Position numbers and translations under genes: made by a program
Notes under the pieces: model-generated
Seen by the model: the letters and a program-made list of their open reading frames with translations, nothing else
What the model was told of the DNA's origin: nothing
Database searches by the model: none
Shown here: one piece after another, positions 28,101-38,321 of the stretch
Position numbering within the stretch: position 1 is the stretch's first letter
How the letters are laid out: each line of letters starts with the position of its first letter
Assembly (NCBI GenBank): GCA_050248715.1
Contig: JBFWRV010000008.1
Location: 62,001 to 126,000, forward strand
Reading direction: 5' to 3'
DNA from: AWTP1-13 sp050248715
GTDB lineage: Bacteria > Pseudomonadota > Alphaproteobacteria > Rhizobiales > Hyphomicrobiaceae
DNA: 64,000 nt

Positions 28101-29963
28101 AGCGCCGTCGGCCGTCTCCAGAACCATGTCGTGCAAGGCGACATCGCGCACTCCATCCGGGAAGCGCGGCCGGATATTGTAGGAGCGCTCGTCGATGGCC
28201 GAGAAGCCGAGGTTCTCCAACACCGGCACGCGCTGGGAAAGCGGGATCGGTGCGTCGAGCGAATAGACCGCCGCATGGATGCGGCTCGGCGGCGCGTCGG
28301 ACGTGCGGTAGAAGTCGATGACGACGGGATGCCCGGGTTTCAGGCGCTCGATGCGCTTGATATCCTCGAGTGCTCGCTCGGCCGGAAACGTTTCGGCATA
28401 GCCCGCCGAGAACGCTGCCCCGTACTTGGCCTGCAATGCGTCTGCCTGATCATCCAGGGTGGCGATGGCGTCGCCCAACCGGTCCTCCCAGGTGCGCACA
28501 ATCGCGGTGATCCGACGCTCCAGCTCCTCCACGTCGGCATGCGGCGTCGGCCCTTCATACCGGCCGATGATGAACTGCACGCGCACCAGCGGGCCCTCGG
28601 GGAATGTCGGATAGAAGGCGGAGACGCGGCCGCGATAGGTCTCGGCGAGCAGGGCACCGATGCGCTCGCGCACCCTGGTGTTGTAGCGGTCGCGCGGCAC
28701 GTAGATGAGCGCAGACACGAAACGGTCGAAGCGGTCGATGCGGACGAACATGCGCACGCGCGGACGCGTTTCGAGGTCGAGGATGCCCCCCGCCCACTCG
28801 AGCAGCTGAGCGTCGCCGATCTGGAAGAGCTCGTCGCGGGGAAACGTGTCGAGGATGTTGAGCAGGGCCTTGCCGGCGTGGCTGGCGGGCGGATAGCCGG
28901 ATGCGTCGATCGCCGTCTCGACTTTGTGACGAAGCAGCGGGACCTGCCGCGGCGAGCTAACGTAGGCCTGCGAGGTGAAGAGCCCGACGAAACGGATCTC
29001 TCCCTTGGGTGCACCGTCGTCGCGATAGGTCTTGATGCCGAGGTAGTCCATGTGCACGCGGCGGTGCACGAGGCTCACGACGTTCGCCTTGGTGATGATG
29101 AGCGGCGCCGGCTCCATGAAAAAGGCGCGCACTTCCGGCGTCATTGCAACCAACTCGGCGCCACGGCGCAGCACCTGCACGGCCGGATTGCGTAGCACGC
29201 CTAGCCCGCTGCCCTTCACGGGGATGAGGTCGGCGCCGCCGGAGGTGTCGGCAAGAAGGAACTCGCGCGTGCCGAGGAAAGTGAAGTTGTCCTGCTCAAG
29301 CCATCTGAGAAAGGCGCACGATTCGGCGAGCAGCGCCGGAGGAATCGCGGCCGCCGTCGTCTCCAGCTGACCTGCTGCCGTCACCAGTCGTTTGCGCATG
29401 GGAGCCCAGTCGGCAACCACGATGCGGACCTCATCGAGGATGCGCGAAACCGATTGGGCAAGGTCGCGCGCCCCTGCGTCGGCCAGCGGGCGCATATGAA
29501 TGGCGATGTAGCTCTCCTGATGCCCATCGCTCCAATTGCGGTCGCCGGGGCCGAGGAGAGACTGCAGCCGACCGGTTGCATCGCGTGCGGTCTTGAAGAT
29601 TGGATGAAGCAGCTGGCGCACTTCCAGTCCACGTGTCTGCAGCTCGCCGAGCACCGAGTCGACGAGAAATGGCATGTCGTCGTTGAGAATCTCGAGGACC
29701 CCGCTCTCAGACCAGCTCTCCGTCTTGCCAGGTCCAGAGCGGCCGATCCGAATCTTGTGGCGACCGGCGGGCTTGTCGGAGATAAACTCGAGAACGTCGC
29801 GGACATTGCCCGCGAGCCGGTCGGCGGGCAGCCCGCTGAGGCCGTTCAGTCCGTCGGGGCCGAAAAGCAAGGGCGCGAGGGTGGCGGCTTGCGAGCCCTT
29901 GCCCAGCACCGTCTGCACCCTGCGGATCACTCCGCCTGCCGTCGAACCGGCGTCGCGTGCCAT
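25032..29963 (-). CDS. gdh: NAD-specific glutamate dehydrogenase, large (about 180 kDa) type
   Basis: A 1643-residue enzyme of the large GDH class, which deaminates glutamate to 2-oxoglutarate with NAD. The N-terminal half holds ACT-like regulatory segments (FLVDSVLGELQTRGLEV). The catalytic core lies in the second half: RWSDRAQDFRTEVLGLV, VPSGAKGGFLPKQLP with the catalytic lysine, and VGVGDMSGDVFGNGMLLSEH. The ATG at 29963 is supported by a GAGGAGG site five bases upstream. The usual C-terminal LMVAAGQLG segment is followed by some 35 unconserved residues that overlap the convergent GNAT gene. Confidence 0.95.
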   Translation of the reverse strand: MARDAGSTAGGVIRRVQTVLGKGSQAATLAPLLFGPDGLNGLSGLPADRLAGNVRDVLEFISDKPAGRHKIRIGRSGPGKTESWSESGVLEILNDDMPFLVDSVLGELQTRGLEVRQLLHPIFKTARDATGRLQSLLGPGDRNWSDGHQESYIAIHMRPLADAGARDLAQSVSRILDEVRIVVADWAPMRKRLVTAAGQLETTAAAIPPALLAESCAFLRWLEQDNFTFLGTREFLLADTSGGADLIPVKGSGLGVLRNPAVQVLRRGAELVAMTPEVRAFFMEPAPLIITKANVVSLVHRRVHMDYLGIKTYRDDGAPKGEIRFVGLFTSQAYVSSPRQVPLLRHKVETAIDASGYPPASHAGKALLNILDTFPRDELFQIGDAQLLEWAGGILDLETRPRVRMFVRIDRFDRFVSALIYVPRDRYNTRVRERIGALLAETYRGRVSAFYPTFPEGPLVRVQFIIGRYEGPTPHADVEELERRITAIVRTWEDRLGDAIATLDDQADALQAKYGAAFSAGYAETFPAERALEDIKRIERLKPGHPVVIDFYRTSDAPPSRIHAAVYSLDAPIPLSQRVPVLENLGFSAIDERSYNIRPRFPDGVRDVALHDMVLETADGASIELALHDKRLEAAFLAVLRGEADNDGFNRLVVRAAADWREVAALRAYGAYLRQLGSPFGLRYLADTLVRHAGLARDLVELFHLLFDPRRGLGGIAARRDAEVPIRQRIDGALAAVPSLDEDRILRQFVNLVDATVRTNFYLSDSAGVRPATLAFKLDSKAVDAAPQPKPFREIWVYSSRVEAIHLRFAPIARGGIRWSDRAQDFRTEVLGLVRAQLVKNAVIVPSGAKGGFLPKQLPRAGSREEIQKEGIVAYRTFISALLDITDNVKDGRIVPPRHVVRHDGDDAYLVVAADKGTATFSDIANEISAAHDFWLGDAFASGGSAGYDHKGMAITARGAWECVKRHFREMDMDIQHEPFGVVGVGDMSGDVFGNGMLLSEHIQLAAAFDHRDIFIDPSPGPGAYAERKRLFALPRSSWQDFDKAKISRGGGVFSRAAKSVPISEEMRRLLDVEATSLTPQELIRAVLRCKTDLLWFGGIGTYVRATGETDNEVSDRANDPLRISAAEVRARVIGEGANLGVTQRGRIEFATRGGRINTDFIDNSAGVNTSDQEVNIKIALSPAVRAGKLAHAARNKLLAEMTEDVAAASLRNNYQQSLALSVAERRSPRELADYGLLMRALEARQLFDRKLESLPSDMELQERTRAGRGLTRPELAVLLSYAKIALQQDLLGSTVPDAPELEGWLAGYFPAALRERFADGIARHSLRREIIALGLTNAMINRGGPAMAVRLAEETARTTADVAVAFWVTREVFELPALWQRIDALDGHAKGSAQLGLYVAVRELVNTQTLWFLRHGAASSDLIGTIVSHRQGLASLREALADVLPNRQRARLAAEADRLAGTGVPLELATTTAELDVIAQAPQITEIAAQAEEPVAEVARMHLAIGDQMRFTELASRAGAIATPDTYDRLAVAQALAQLAAAQAAFTRDAIHAAGAPATAEAWAARQGPMLARVKDMLNEIAGEGTLTVSRLMVAAGQLGEIADAISVARSATTSKGRGGDPRKSVASGSRPVRRSAPMPRS

Positions 29964-30095
29964 GATCACCTCCTCAATGGAGATCCATTTGCGAAAGTCT
30001 GGACCTCACCGCCGGCATTGACAATGCGGGTGTTCGCGCCTTGACAATCGCGTGGGGCCCTTCCGGGGCATCGGGCCGCAAAAGGAGATAATCGC

Positions 30096-30776
30096 ATGGC
30101 GAAGAAGGCAAAGGTTATGGCGCTGGACGCCGGGCCGGACGCCCGTCTTGATCCCGACATGGAGAGTTACTTCGCCAAGTGTATGGAAAAGCTGGGCTTC
30201 GTTCCCAACGTGCTCAAGGCCTACGCCTTCGACAACGCCAAGCTCAGAGCCTTCGTGCTGATGGCCGACGACCTGATGCTGGGTGACAGTGGCCTTTCCA
30301 AGCTCGAGCGCGAGATGATCGCGGTAGCCGTCAGCTCGGTCAATCATTGCCACTATTGCCTCACTTCGCACGGTGCGGCGGTGCGCCAGCGGGCCAAGGA
30401 TCCCGAGCTCGGCGAACTGATCGCGCAGAACTACCGGGCGGCCGAATTGCCCCTGCGGCAGAAGGCGATGCTTGATTTCGCAGTGCGCCTGACCGAGGCG
30501 CCAGACAAGATCGAGGAGGCAGATCGCGAAAGCCTGCGTTGCGCTGGTTTCACCGACCGCGACATCTGGGACATCGCCTCCGTGGCTGCGTTCTACAACA
30601 TGTCGAACCGGCTTGCGGCCGCGGCCGACATCCGGCCGAACCGTGAGTACCACTACTTGGTGCGCGAGCCGGGGGATGGCGCCGCGGGAGCGCAGGCGGG
30701 GCCCCAACACGCCGCGGGCTCACTGCCCGCGGGTGCGGGCGTGCCGGCACGGGGACGCCGAGCACGCGCCCGATGA
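30096..30776 (+). CDS. AhpD-like / carboxymuconolactone decarboxylase family protein
   Basis: A 226-residue protein of the peroxidase-related AhpD-like group. The redox site is visible as SSVNHCHYCLTSHGAAVRQ, with C-x-x-C and the following histidine. The rest of the helical fold matches (LGFVPNVLKAYAFDNAKL, NMSNRLAAAADIRPNREYH). Such proteins reduce peroxides or act with a thiol partner. A normal member would end soon after PNREYH. Here about 35 extra residues rich in Ala, Gly, Pro and Arg follow. Divergent from the glutamate dehydrogenase gene. Confidence 0.87.
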   Translation: MAKKAKVMALDAGPDARLDPDMESYFAKCMEKLGFVPNVLKAYAFDNAKLRAFVLMADDLMLGDSGLSKLEREMIAVAVSSVNHCHYCLTSHGAAVRQRAKDPELGELIAQNYRAAELPLRQKAMLDFAVRLTEAPDKIEEADRESLRCAGFTDRDIWDIASVAAFYNMSNRLAAAADIRPNREYHYLVREPGDGAAGAQAGPQHAAGSLPAGAGVPARGRRARAR

Positions 30777-30904
30777 CGGAATTGCTCCGACTCCACCCCG
30801 GCTCTTGATTGAGACATCCGGAGTCTGCCACATTTGCCCTGCACACCAACGGGGGCCGAGCAGATGCGCCGCATCGAGCAGCGCACGGATGGATCGCACG
30901 GGGC

Positions 30905-31810
30905 ATGCGCAACACCATAGCTGTCATGAACACCAAGGGCGGCGTAGGCAAGTCCACGCTGGTGCTCGTTCTGGCCGAGACGTTATCCGCGGTGTTCCGC
31001 AAGAACGTGCTGATCATCGACTCCGACTCGCAAGCCAGCATCAGCGCCATGCTGCTGTCGGCCACCAACCTGCACCGCCTGCAGACGGACGGGCTCACCA
31101 TCGTCGACCTGCTGGTGGCGAGCGTGCTCAACAATCAGGCAGTGGATTGGCCGCGCTTCGTCGTCGGCGGCGTGTCCGACGTGGACGAGGCGCGCACCGT
31201 GTACCTGGTACCAAGCGACATGCAACTCACGCTGTTCGAGCGCGAAGTCTCCAAGGAGAGCCTGCACGCCAGGCTGCGTACCAGCATCGGCGCCCTGCTC
31301 GATCACGTGCGTAGCGTCTTCGACATCGTTCTGATCGACTGCCCGCCGGGTCTCTCGGTGCTGACGGAATCCTGGCTGAGGGAAGCCGACTTCCACGTCT
31401 CCCCGACCAAGCCCGACTACGTCTCGACCTGCGGACTGGAGGTTTTCCGCCGCTTCAAGGGCTTGAACCCCGAGATGGGCTTTGCCGAGAACCTGGGCGT
31501 CATCATCAACATGCGGGACACGCAATCGGCGGTGGAAGCCGACTACCAGAAGTGGCTGGCCGATAATCCCGACAATCGGCTGTTTGCCCAGACGGTGCCG
31601 CGCACCAGTGCCCTGCAGCATGCCTCCCAGCTCAGCGCGATCGAACGCTCTTTCATGGCCAAATACCCCGGCGAGTCGAGCGTGGCGATCCGCGCCGTGT
31701 GCCAGGAGCTGCTCAACCGGCTCGCCGCCTCCAACGCGTCCGCCAGCGCCAGCAGCACGACGCCACCTGCAGCCGCCGCGCCTCCCTCCGCCGGATCGGG
31801 CGCGTCCTGA
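30905..31810 (+). CDS. ParA/MinD-family ATPase
   Basis: A ParA-type P-loop ATPase of about 301 residues. The deviant Walker A is MNTKGGVGKSTL. Switch I follows at DSDSQASISAML and Walker B is VLIDCPPGLSVL. The C-terminus is a low-complexity Ala/Ser/Pro tail. No parB-like gene or obvious parS site is adjacent, so this is an orphan ATPase, perhaps for cargo positioning, rather than the chromosome partition ATPase. I chose the ATG at 30905 because the protein then begins with the P-loop strand, as is normal. The frame is open to 30809. Confidence 0.82.
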   Translation: MRNTIAVMNTKGGVGKSTLVLVLAETLSAVFRKNVLIIDSDSQASISAMLLSATNLHRLQTDGLTIVDLLVASVLNNQAVDWPRFVVGGVSDVDEARTVYLVPSDMQLTLFEREVSKESLHARLRTSIGALLDHVRSVFDIVLIDCPPGLSVLTESWLREADFHVSPTKPDYVSTCGLEVFRRFKGLNPEMGFAENLGVIINMRDTQSAVEADYQKWLADNPDNRLFAQTVPRTSALQHASQLSAIERSFMAKYPGESSVAIRAVCQELLNRLAASNASASASSTTPPAAAAPPSAGSGAS

Positions 31811-31929
31811 GGCCCTCCTCGGCCTCCCGGCTGCTCGCATTGGCACCGGGGGGTCGAGTGGCCCATACTCAGTGTTCCGGGCACCCCCGGTTTCCGCTAC
31901 CCTCCAGTTCCAAATCGCCCAATCGAGTC

Positions 31930-33312
31930 ATGCCCTCCACCGTCTTCGACTCTGCCATCTTCCGCGATTCGTTCGGTACACCTGCCATGCGCGCGATTTT
32001 TGCCGACGAAGCGACGGTGGCCCGCTACGTCGAGGTCGAAGTGGCACTGGCGATCGCCGAAGCCCGCGCGGGCGTCATCCCAAAGAAGGCGGCAGCCGAG
32101 ATCAAGCGACTGGCACGCGCTGACGCCATAGACCTGAGCAAGCTGAAGGCGGAGACCGATCTCGTAGGCTATCCCATCGTGGGAGTCGTACATCAGCTTG
32201 CCAAGCAGTGCGGCGCGGCCGGGCGATACGTGCACTGGGGAGCCACGACCCAGGACATCATGGACAGCGCCACCGTGCTGCAGGTGAAGGCAGCACTCGC
32301 CCTGATCGCCGAGGATTTAGCCGCGCTCGAAACGGCACTGGCCGCACTTGCTGACAAGCACCGCGGCACCGTGATGGCTGGACGCACTCATCTACAGCAC
32401 GCGCTGCCCGTGACCTTCGGATACAAGGCGGCGGTGTGGCTCGGCATGATTACGCGTCATCGCCAGCGCCTCAGCGAGCTAGAGCCGCGAGTCCTGGTCG
32501 GGCAGTTCGCCGGGGCTGCCGGCACGCTGGCCTCCCTCGGCGACAAGGGCCTTGCAGTGCATGACGCCCTCATGGAGGAGCTTGGCCTTGGCCGGCCGGA
32601 TGCGCCTTGGCATGTCGCGCGCGACAACATCGCAGAGGTGGGAGCGTTCCTGGGGCTCGTCACTGGGACACTCGCCAAGACCGCCACCGACGTCATGCTG
32701 CTGATGCAGACCGAAGTAGGGGAGGCCTTCGAGCCCTTCATGCAGGGTCGCGGCTCCTCCTCCACCATGCCCCAGAAGCGCAATCCCATCTCCTGCGAGT
32801 TCATCGTCGCCGCGGCCAAGGTGGTGCGCCAGCAGGCCGGCCTGATGCTCGACGCCATGACCGCCGACCACGAGCGGGCTACCGGACCCTGGCAGCTCGA
32901 ATGGGTGGCGCTGCCCGAAGCCTTCATTGCCTCAAGCGGAGCGCTGCGGCAGGCGCGCTTCATGTTGGAGGGGCTCATCGTCGATGCCGACCGCATGCGC
33001 CGCAATCTCGACCTCACGGGCGGGCTCATCGTCGCCGAAGCCGTGATGATGGCGCTCGCCAAGCACATCGGCCGCGGCGATGCGCACGATCTCGTTTACG
33101 GCGCCTGCCGGGCCGCCCTCGACAAGGGTTCGACGCTCCTCGATGAGCTGAAGCAGCGCCCAGCGGTGACGCGGCACCTCGATGCCAATCGCCTCGCCGA
33201 GCTGACCGATCCCGTCAACTACCTGGGCTCGGCACCGGCGATGGTCGACCGGATGTTGGCCGCGCGGACCTCGCGCGGCCAGGGACGCAAGCGGCGCACG
33301 CCGGGGGAGTAG
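31930..33312 (+). CDS. Fumarase/aspartase-superfamily lyase (adenylosuccinate lyase / carboxymuconate cycloisomerase type)
   Basis: A 460-residue class-II fumarase-superfamily enzyme. The signature GSSSTMPQKRNPISCE is intact, with the catalytic serine loop. The other conserved blocks are VHWGATTQDIMDSA and GRTHLQHALPVTFG. The overall pattern is nearest to PcaB (3-carboxy-cis,cis-muconate cycloisomerase) and its adenylosuccinate-lyase-like relatives. No other pca genes are nearby, so the substrate is open. The ATG at 31930 gives the usual N-terminus (FDSAIFRDSFGTPAMR). Confidence 0.85.
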   Translation: MPSTVFDSAIFRDSFGTPAMRAIFADEATVARYVEVEVALAIAEARAGVIPKKAAAEIKRLARADAIDLSKLKAETDLVGYPIVGVVHQLAKQCGAAGRYVHWGATTQDIMDSATVLQVKAALALIAEDLAALETALAALADKHRGTVMAGRTHLQHALPVTFGYKAAVWLGMITRHRQRLSELEPRVLVGQFAGAAGTLASLGDKGLAVHDALMEELGLGRPDAPWHVARDNIAEVGAFLGLVTGTLAKTATDVMLLMQTEVGEAFEPFMQGRGSSSTMPQKRNPISCEFIVAAAKVVRQQAGLMLDAMTADHERATGPWQLEWVALPEAFIASSGALRQARFMLEGLIVDADRMRRNLDLTGGLIVAEAVMMALAKHIGRGDAHDLVYGACRAALDKGSTLLDELKQRPAVTRHLDANRLAELTDPVNYLGSAPAMVDRMLAARTSRGQGRKRRTPGE

Positions 33313-33315
33313 CGC

Positions 33316-33351
33316 GTCGGATGGATCGAGCGGAGGGCCGATCCATCCGAC
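33316..33351. repeat. Inverted repeat between convergent genes
   Basis: Perfect 13-bp arms GTCGGATGGATCG and CGATCCATCCGAC around a 10-bp loop. It fills the 48-bp gap between the lyase stop and the cupin stop. It could act as a terminator for both genes although no T-run follows. Confidence 0.8.
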
Positions 33352-33360
33352 GAGCGGCGA

Positions 33361-33723
33361 TCATGCCTCGTCGTGGATGTCGACGATCCGGTGCGGCGAG
33401 GCGTGGACACCATAGGTCCTGAGTGGACCCGTGCCGCTGGCGCGGAACCAATGGCGGCAGTTGGGGGGAATGACCAAGGTCACGCCGGGTGCCAACGGCA
33501 CCGTCCGATCGCTGCCCTGCAGCCAAGCCTCCCCCTCGCCTTCGAGCACGGTTATCGTTTCCAAGTAGGGGTGCGAGTGCAGAGCGGTTTTGTAGCCTGG
33601 CGGCGATGTCTGAATGCCGACGCGGATCGGCGTCGAACCCTGCCGATCGCCCACGAGAGTTTGGTAGGTGGCGCCGCCTTTGAACGGCTCGCCTGCGACG
33701 TCCTTGTGGTGCACGACAGGCAT
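33361..33723 (-). CDS. Small cupin-domain protein
   Basis: A 120-residue single-domain cupin. Motif 1 is recognisable in KTALHSHPYLETITVLEGEGEAW (the usual G-x5-H-x-H-x-E type, here H-S-H and E) and motif 2 in VIPPNCRHWFRAS. The metal-binding histidines are present. Function unknown; such proteins may be isomerases, dioxygenases or sensors. It follows the HlyU-like gene after 29 bp and is probably the last gene of the leftward aspS-GST-HlyU-cupin run. Confidence 0.85.
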   Translation of the reverse strand: MPVVHHKDVAGEPFKGGATYQTLVGDRQGSTPIRVGIQTSPPGYKTALHSHPYLETITVLEGEGEAWLQGSDRTVPLAPGVTLVIPPNCRHWFRASGTGPLRTYGVHASPHRIVDIHDEA

Positions 33724-33752
33724 CCTGGACCTCTCAATCCCGGGGCGCAGAC

Positions 33753-34052
33753 TCAGGAGAACATGCGGTCTCCCTGCTGGTCGATGATCTGCTTGGCTTT
33801 GGTTGTCGTGAAGGCGACCGCATCGTCAAAGCTCGAGTAGGTGTCAGCGCGGATGAACTCGTGGACCTTCACCCCGTCTGGTGTCTCCTTCTCGATCTTG
33901 CCGGCCGTTTGGAATTGAGCGCCCGCCTTGTATGGCGCCGGCGTGATCCGGTAGCCCTTGTACTCGACCGGCGCTACTGCCGGGGTTGATGCTACATTGC
34001 TGCCGGCACCACCGAGAATGCTGCCGAGCGCCGTTTTGAGTTTCGAGAGCAT
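33753..34052 (-). CDS. HlyU-family protein
   Basis: A 99-residue protein with the HlyU domain (VEYKGYRITPAPYKAGAQFQ, then VHEFIRADTYSSFDDA and KAKQIIDQQGDRMF). HlyU-family members in Hyphomicrobiales are named after a Vibrio hemolysin regulator, but their role here is unproven. The N-terminus has a short amphipathic segment (MLSKLKTALGSILGG) and an Ala/Pro linker. The ATG at 34052 is preferred over 34127. Confidence 0.85.
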   Translation of the reverse strand: MLSKLKTALGSILGGAGSNVASTPAVAPVEYKGYRITPAPYKAGAQFQTAGKIEKETPDGVKVHEFIRADTYSSFDDAVAFTTTKAKQIIDQQGDRMFS

Positions 34053-34129
34053 TAGATTCAATCCTATCGAGCGCGGGATTGTCGCGCTGGCGTCAAGGCA
34101 TGTCCAGCGGGGATCGGCAAGCCCCAAGA

Positions 34130-34711
34130 CTACGCTGGCAGTTCATACCCTATCGCCGCTTCGATCTCGCAGGTCTTCTGCACGGCCGGACGGGCCATCA
34201 TGCGCCGGTAATGGGCATCCAGGTTTGGAAATTCCCCAGGGGCGGGATGGAGAGAGTTGAAGAACCGCCAGTACAGGCGAAAGAGATGAATGTCAGCGAT
34301 GGAGTAGGTGCCGATTGCCCAAGGTTTGTTGCCGAGCCGCTGTTCCGCCAGCGCGTATACCCGGCGGGCATGCTCGATACCGAGGCCGCGGGCGGGATGC
34401 ACGGTCGCGGCAAGGAACGACATCCATGAGATCGCAACCGCTTCCGCTTCGACGTCGTCGGTCGGCAACAAGGCCGCCGACGGAAAGCGCCTGGCAAGAT
34501 AAAACAGAATGGCGGCAACCTCGGTGAGCGGCCGACCATCGATCACAAGTGTCGGCACCTTGCCCTCGGGGTTGAGCGCCAGGTAGGCCGGGGAGCGCAT
34601 CTCCTTCCTGGCGAACGACAACGGCCTTGCCTCGAAGCCGGCTCCGACCTCGTGCAAGGCAATGTGCGCCGCCATGGAGCTGGCGCCAGGCGCAAAGTAT
34701 AGGGTGAGCAT
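34130..34711 (-). CDS. Glutathione S-transferase
   Basis: A 193-residue GST. The thioredoxin-like N-terminal domain starts MLTLYFAPGASSMAAHIALHE, with the catalytic Ser position in GASSMA and the glutathione-binding EGKVPTLVIDG segment. The helical C-terminal domain contains YSIADIHLFRLYW. It most resembles beta/theta-type bacterial GSTs. The ATG at 34711 is the family start; the longer frame to 35284 is antisense to aspS. Confidence 0.88.
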   Translation of the reverse strand: MLTLYFAPGASSMAAHIALHEVGAGFEARPLSFARKEMRSPAYLALNPEGKVPTLVIDGRPLTEVAAILFYLARRFPSAALLPTDDVEAEAVAISWMSFLAATVHPARGLGIEHARRVYALAEQRLGNKPWAIGTYSIADIHLFRLYWRFFNSLHPAPGEFPNLDAHYRRMMARPAVQKTCEIEAAIGYELPA

Positions 34712-34785
34712 TGTCCTTCCCGGCGATGCGGCAGTAGCAAGGCAAATGCTACCCGTCGCCCGCCTCGACTGCAAACGCGCCTGGC

Positions 34786-36624
<1,839 letters not shown>

Positions 36625-36808
36625 GAGCTGCCGCCTTTTGAGCCGTTCGTTCCGGTTGAAGCGCGGAAAAGCACACGCAGCCCAGGGAAAGTCAAGGTGG
36701 CCCCCCGCCCCCGCCGCGCGGGCAACGGTCATGCCGTCTAAAGTCTCGACGTCAGGAGGGGCAGGGACTTGCGCTTCCATTTCGGGCAGCAATGCCTATG
36801 TTGCGCCC

Positions 36809-38230
36809 ATGACTGCAACCGAGACCATACCCGCCGCCGGGGCGAAGGCGCCGGCGGGGCGGGGGCTTTGGCGCGCAGAGCTGGCCGAAACCATCCGCCT
36901 CGCCCTGCCGATGGCGCTGACCCAGCTCGGCCAGATCGCCATGATGACCACCGATCTCATCCTGATCGGCCGGCTCGGCGACGCGGCGCTGGCGGCGGCG
37001 GCGCTGGCGCACACCGTGCTGTTCGCCGCGTTCACGCTCGGCATGGGGATCGTGTCGGCCGTCGCCCCCCTGGCCGCCCAGGCCTATGGCGCGCGCGCTC
37101 CGCGCATGGTTCGCCGGGCGCTGCGCGTCGGCTTGTGGGCGGCGCTGATGCTGGGCGTGCCCATGACCCTGCTGCAGTTCCGGGGCGAGGATATCCTGGT
37201 GGCACTGGGGCAGGAGCCCCAGTCGGCAGCGCTCGCCGGGCGCTACCTCATGGGTATGGGCTGGGCCATCGTGCCGGGCTGGATCTTCATCGCCGTGCGC
37301 AATTTCATGGGCGCGGTGAACCGGCCCGAGCCTGCCCTGTGGATCACACTCGCGGCGATACCGGCCAACGGCCTCTTTGCCTACGGCCTCATCTACGGTG
37401 CCTTCGGCCTCCCCGCGCTCGACCTGCTCGGCGCCGGGCTCGCCACGGCATTGGTGAACACCGCTATGAGCGCCGGGGCACTTTGGATCGCCACTACGCG
37501 TCATCCATTCAAGAAGTATCACGTACTAGGCAACCTGCTGCGGCCGGACTGGCCGCTGCTGGGAAAGCTGGTGACAATCGGCCTTCCGATCTCGGGCGCG
37601 CTGCTGCTCGAGTATGGGCTATTCGCGGCGGCCGCACTGCTGATGGGCCGCATCTCGACCAGCGCGGTCGCGGCGCATCAGATCGCCCTCCAGACGGCGG
37701 CCATCCTCTACATGGTGCCCTTCGGCATCGCGCTGGCGGCGACGGTGCGGGTGGGGCAAGCCGTGGGTCGGCGCGATCCTGCCGGCACGCGCCGCGCCGG
37801 CCTCATCGCCATCATGCTCGCGACCGCGTTCATGGCTACCATGACGCTGGTGGTGGGCGTCTCGCGCCATGCCATCCCGCTTGCCTTCCTCGGCGAAGGC
37901 GCGGTGCAGTCGGGCGAGACTGTCGCGCTGGCAGCAATGCTGCTGGTGCTGGGTGCCAGCTTCTTCGTTACCGACGGCATCCAGACGGCGGCGGCCGGTG
38001 CTCTGAGGGGCCTCAACGACACGCGCCTGCCGATGGCAATCGCGGCACTGAGCTTCTGGGGCGTCGGCTTCGTCAGCTGCGTCTGGCTGGCGTTCCCAGC
38101 GGGACTGGGCGCAATAGGCGTCTGGATCGGCCTGTCGCTCGGCACGGGCGTCTTCGCGGCGCTGCTGGTGTGGCGCTTCCACGCGCTGACGGCCCGTGGC
38201 TATCTGCCCGCGGTGCCGGCTCCGGCTTGA
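36809..38230 (+). CDS. MATE-family multidrug efflux transporter
   Basis: A 473-residue NorM/DinF-type exporter with twelve predicted helices. Typical segments are LALPMALTQLGQIAMMTTDLI at the first helix pair and GLPISGALLLEYGLF at the start of the second half. It moves cationic or organic compounds out in exchange for H+ or Na+. The ATG at 36809 gives a short hydrophilic N-terminus before helix 1. It is divergent from aspS across 184 bp. Confidence 0.92.
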   Translation: MTATETIPAAGAKAPAGRGLWRAELAETIRLALPMALTQLGQIAMMTTDLILIGRLGDAALAAAALAHTVLFAAFTLGMGIVSAVAPLAAQAYGARAPRMVRRALRVGLWAALMLGVPMTLLQFRGEDILVALGQEPQSAALAGRYLMGMGWAIVPGWIFIAVRNFMGAVNRPEPALWITLAAIPANGLFAYGLIYGAFGLPALDLLGAGLATALVNTAMSAGALWIATTRHPFKKYHVLGNLLRPDWPLLGKLVTIGLPISGALLLEYGLFAAAALLMGRISTSAVAAHQIALQTAAILYMVPFGIALAATVRVGQAVGRRDPAGTRRAGLIAIMLATAFMATMTLVVGVSRHAIPLAFLGEGAVQSGETVALAAMLLVLGASFFVTDGIQTAAAGALRGLNDTRLPMAIAALSFWGVGFVSCVWLAFPAGLGAIGVWIGLSLGTGVFAALLVWRFHALTARGYLPAVPAPA

Positions 38231-38237
38231 CGTGCGC

Positions 38238-38318
38238 TGTCATCCCGGAACGCAGGGCATGAGCCGCCGCCAGGTCGTGCGTTCAGGCCTTCGGGTTTCT
38301 ACGTCCGCTGGGATGACA
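38238..38318. repeat. Extragenic inverted repeat in convergent gap
   Basis: Outer arms TGTCATCCC (38238-38246) and GGGATGACA (38310-38318) enclose about 63 bp. It lies between the MATE and panC stops. The same TGTCATCC start recurs at 52420 and 58634, so it belongs to a dispersed family. Confidence 0.7.
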
Positions 38319-38321
38319 AAC

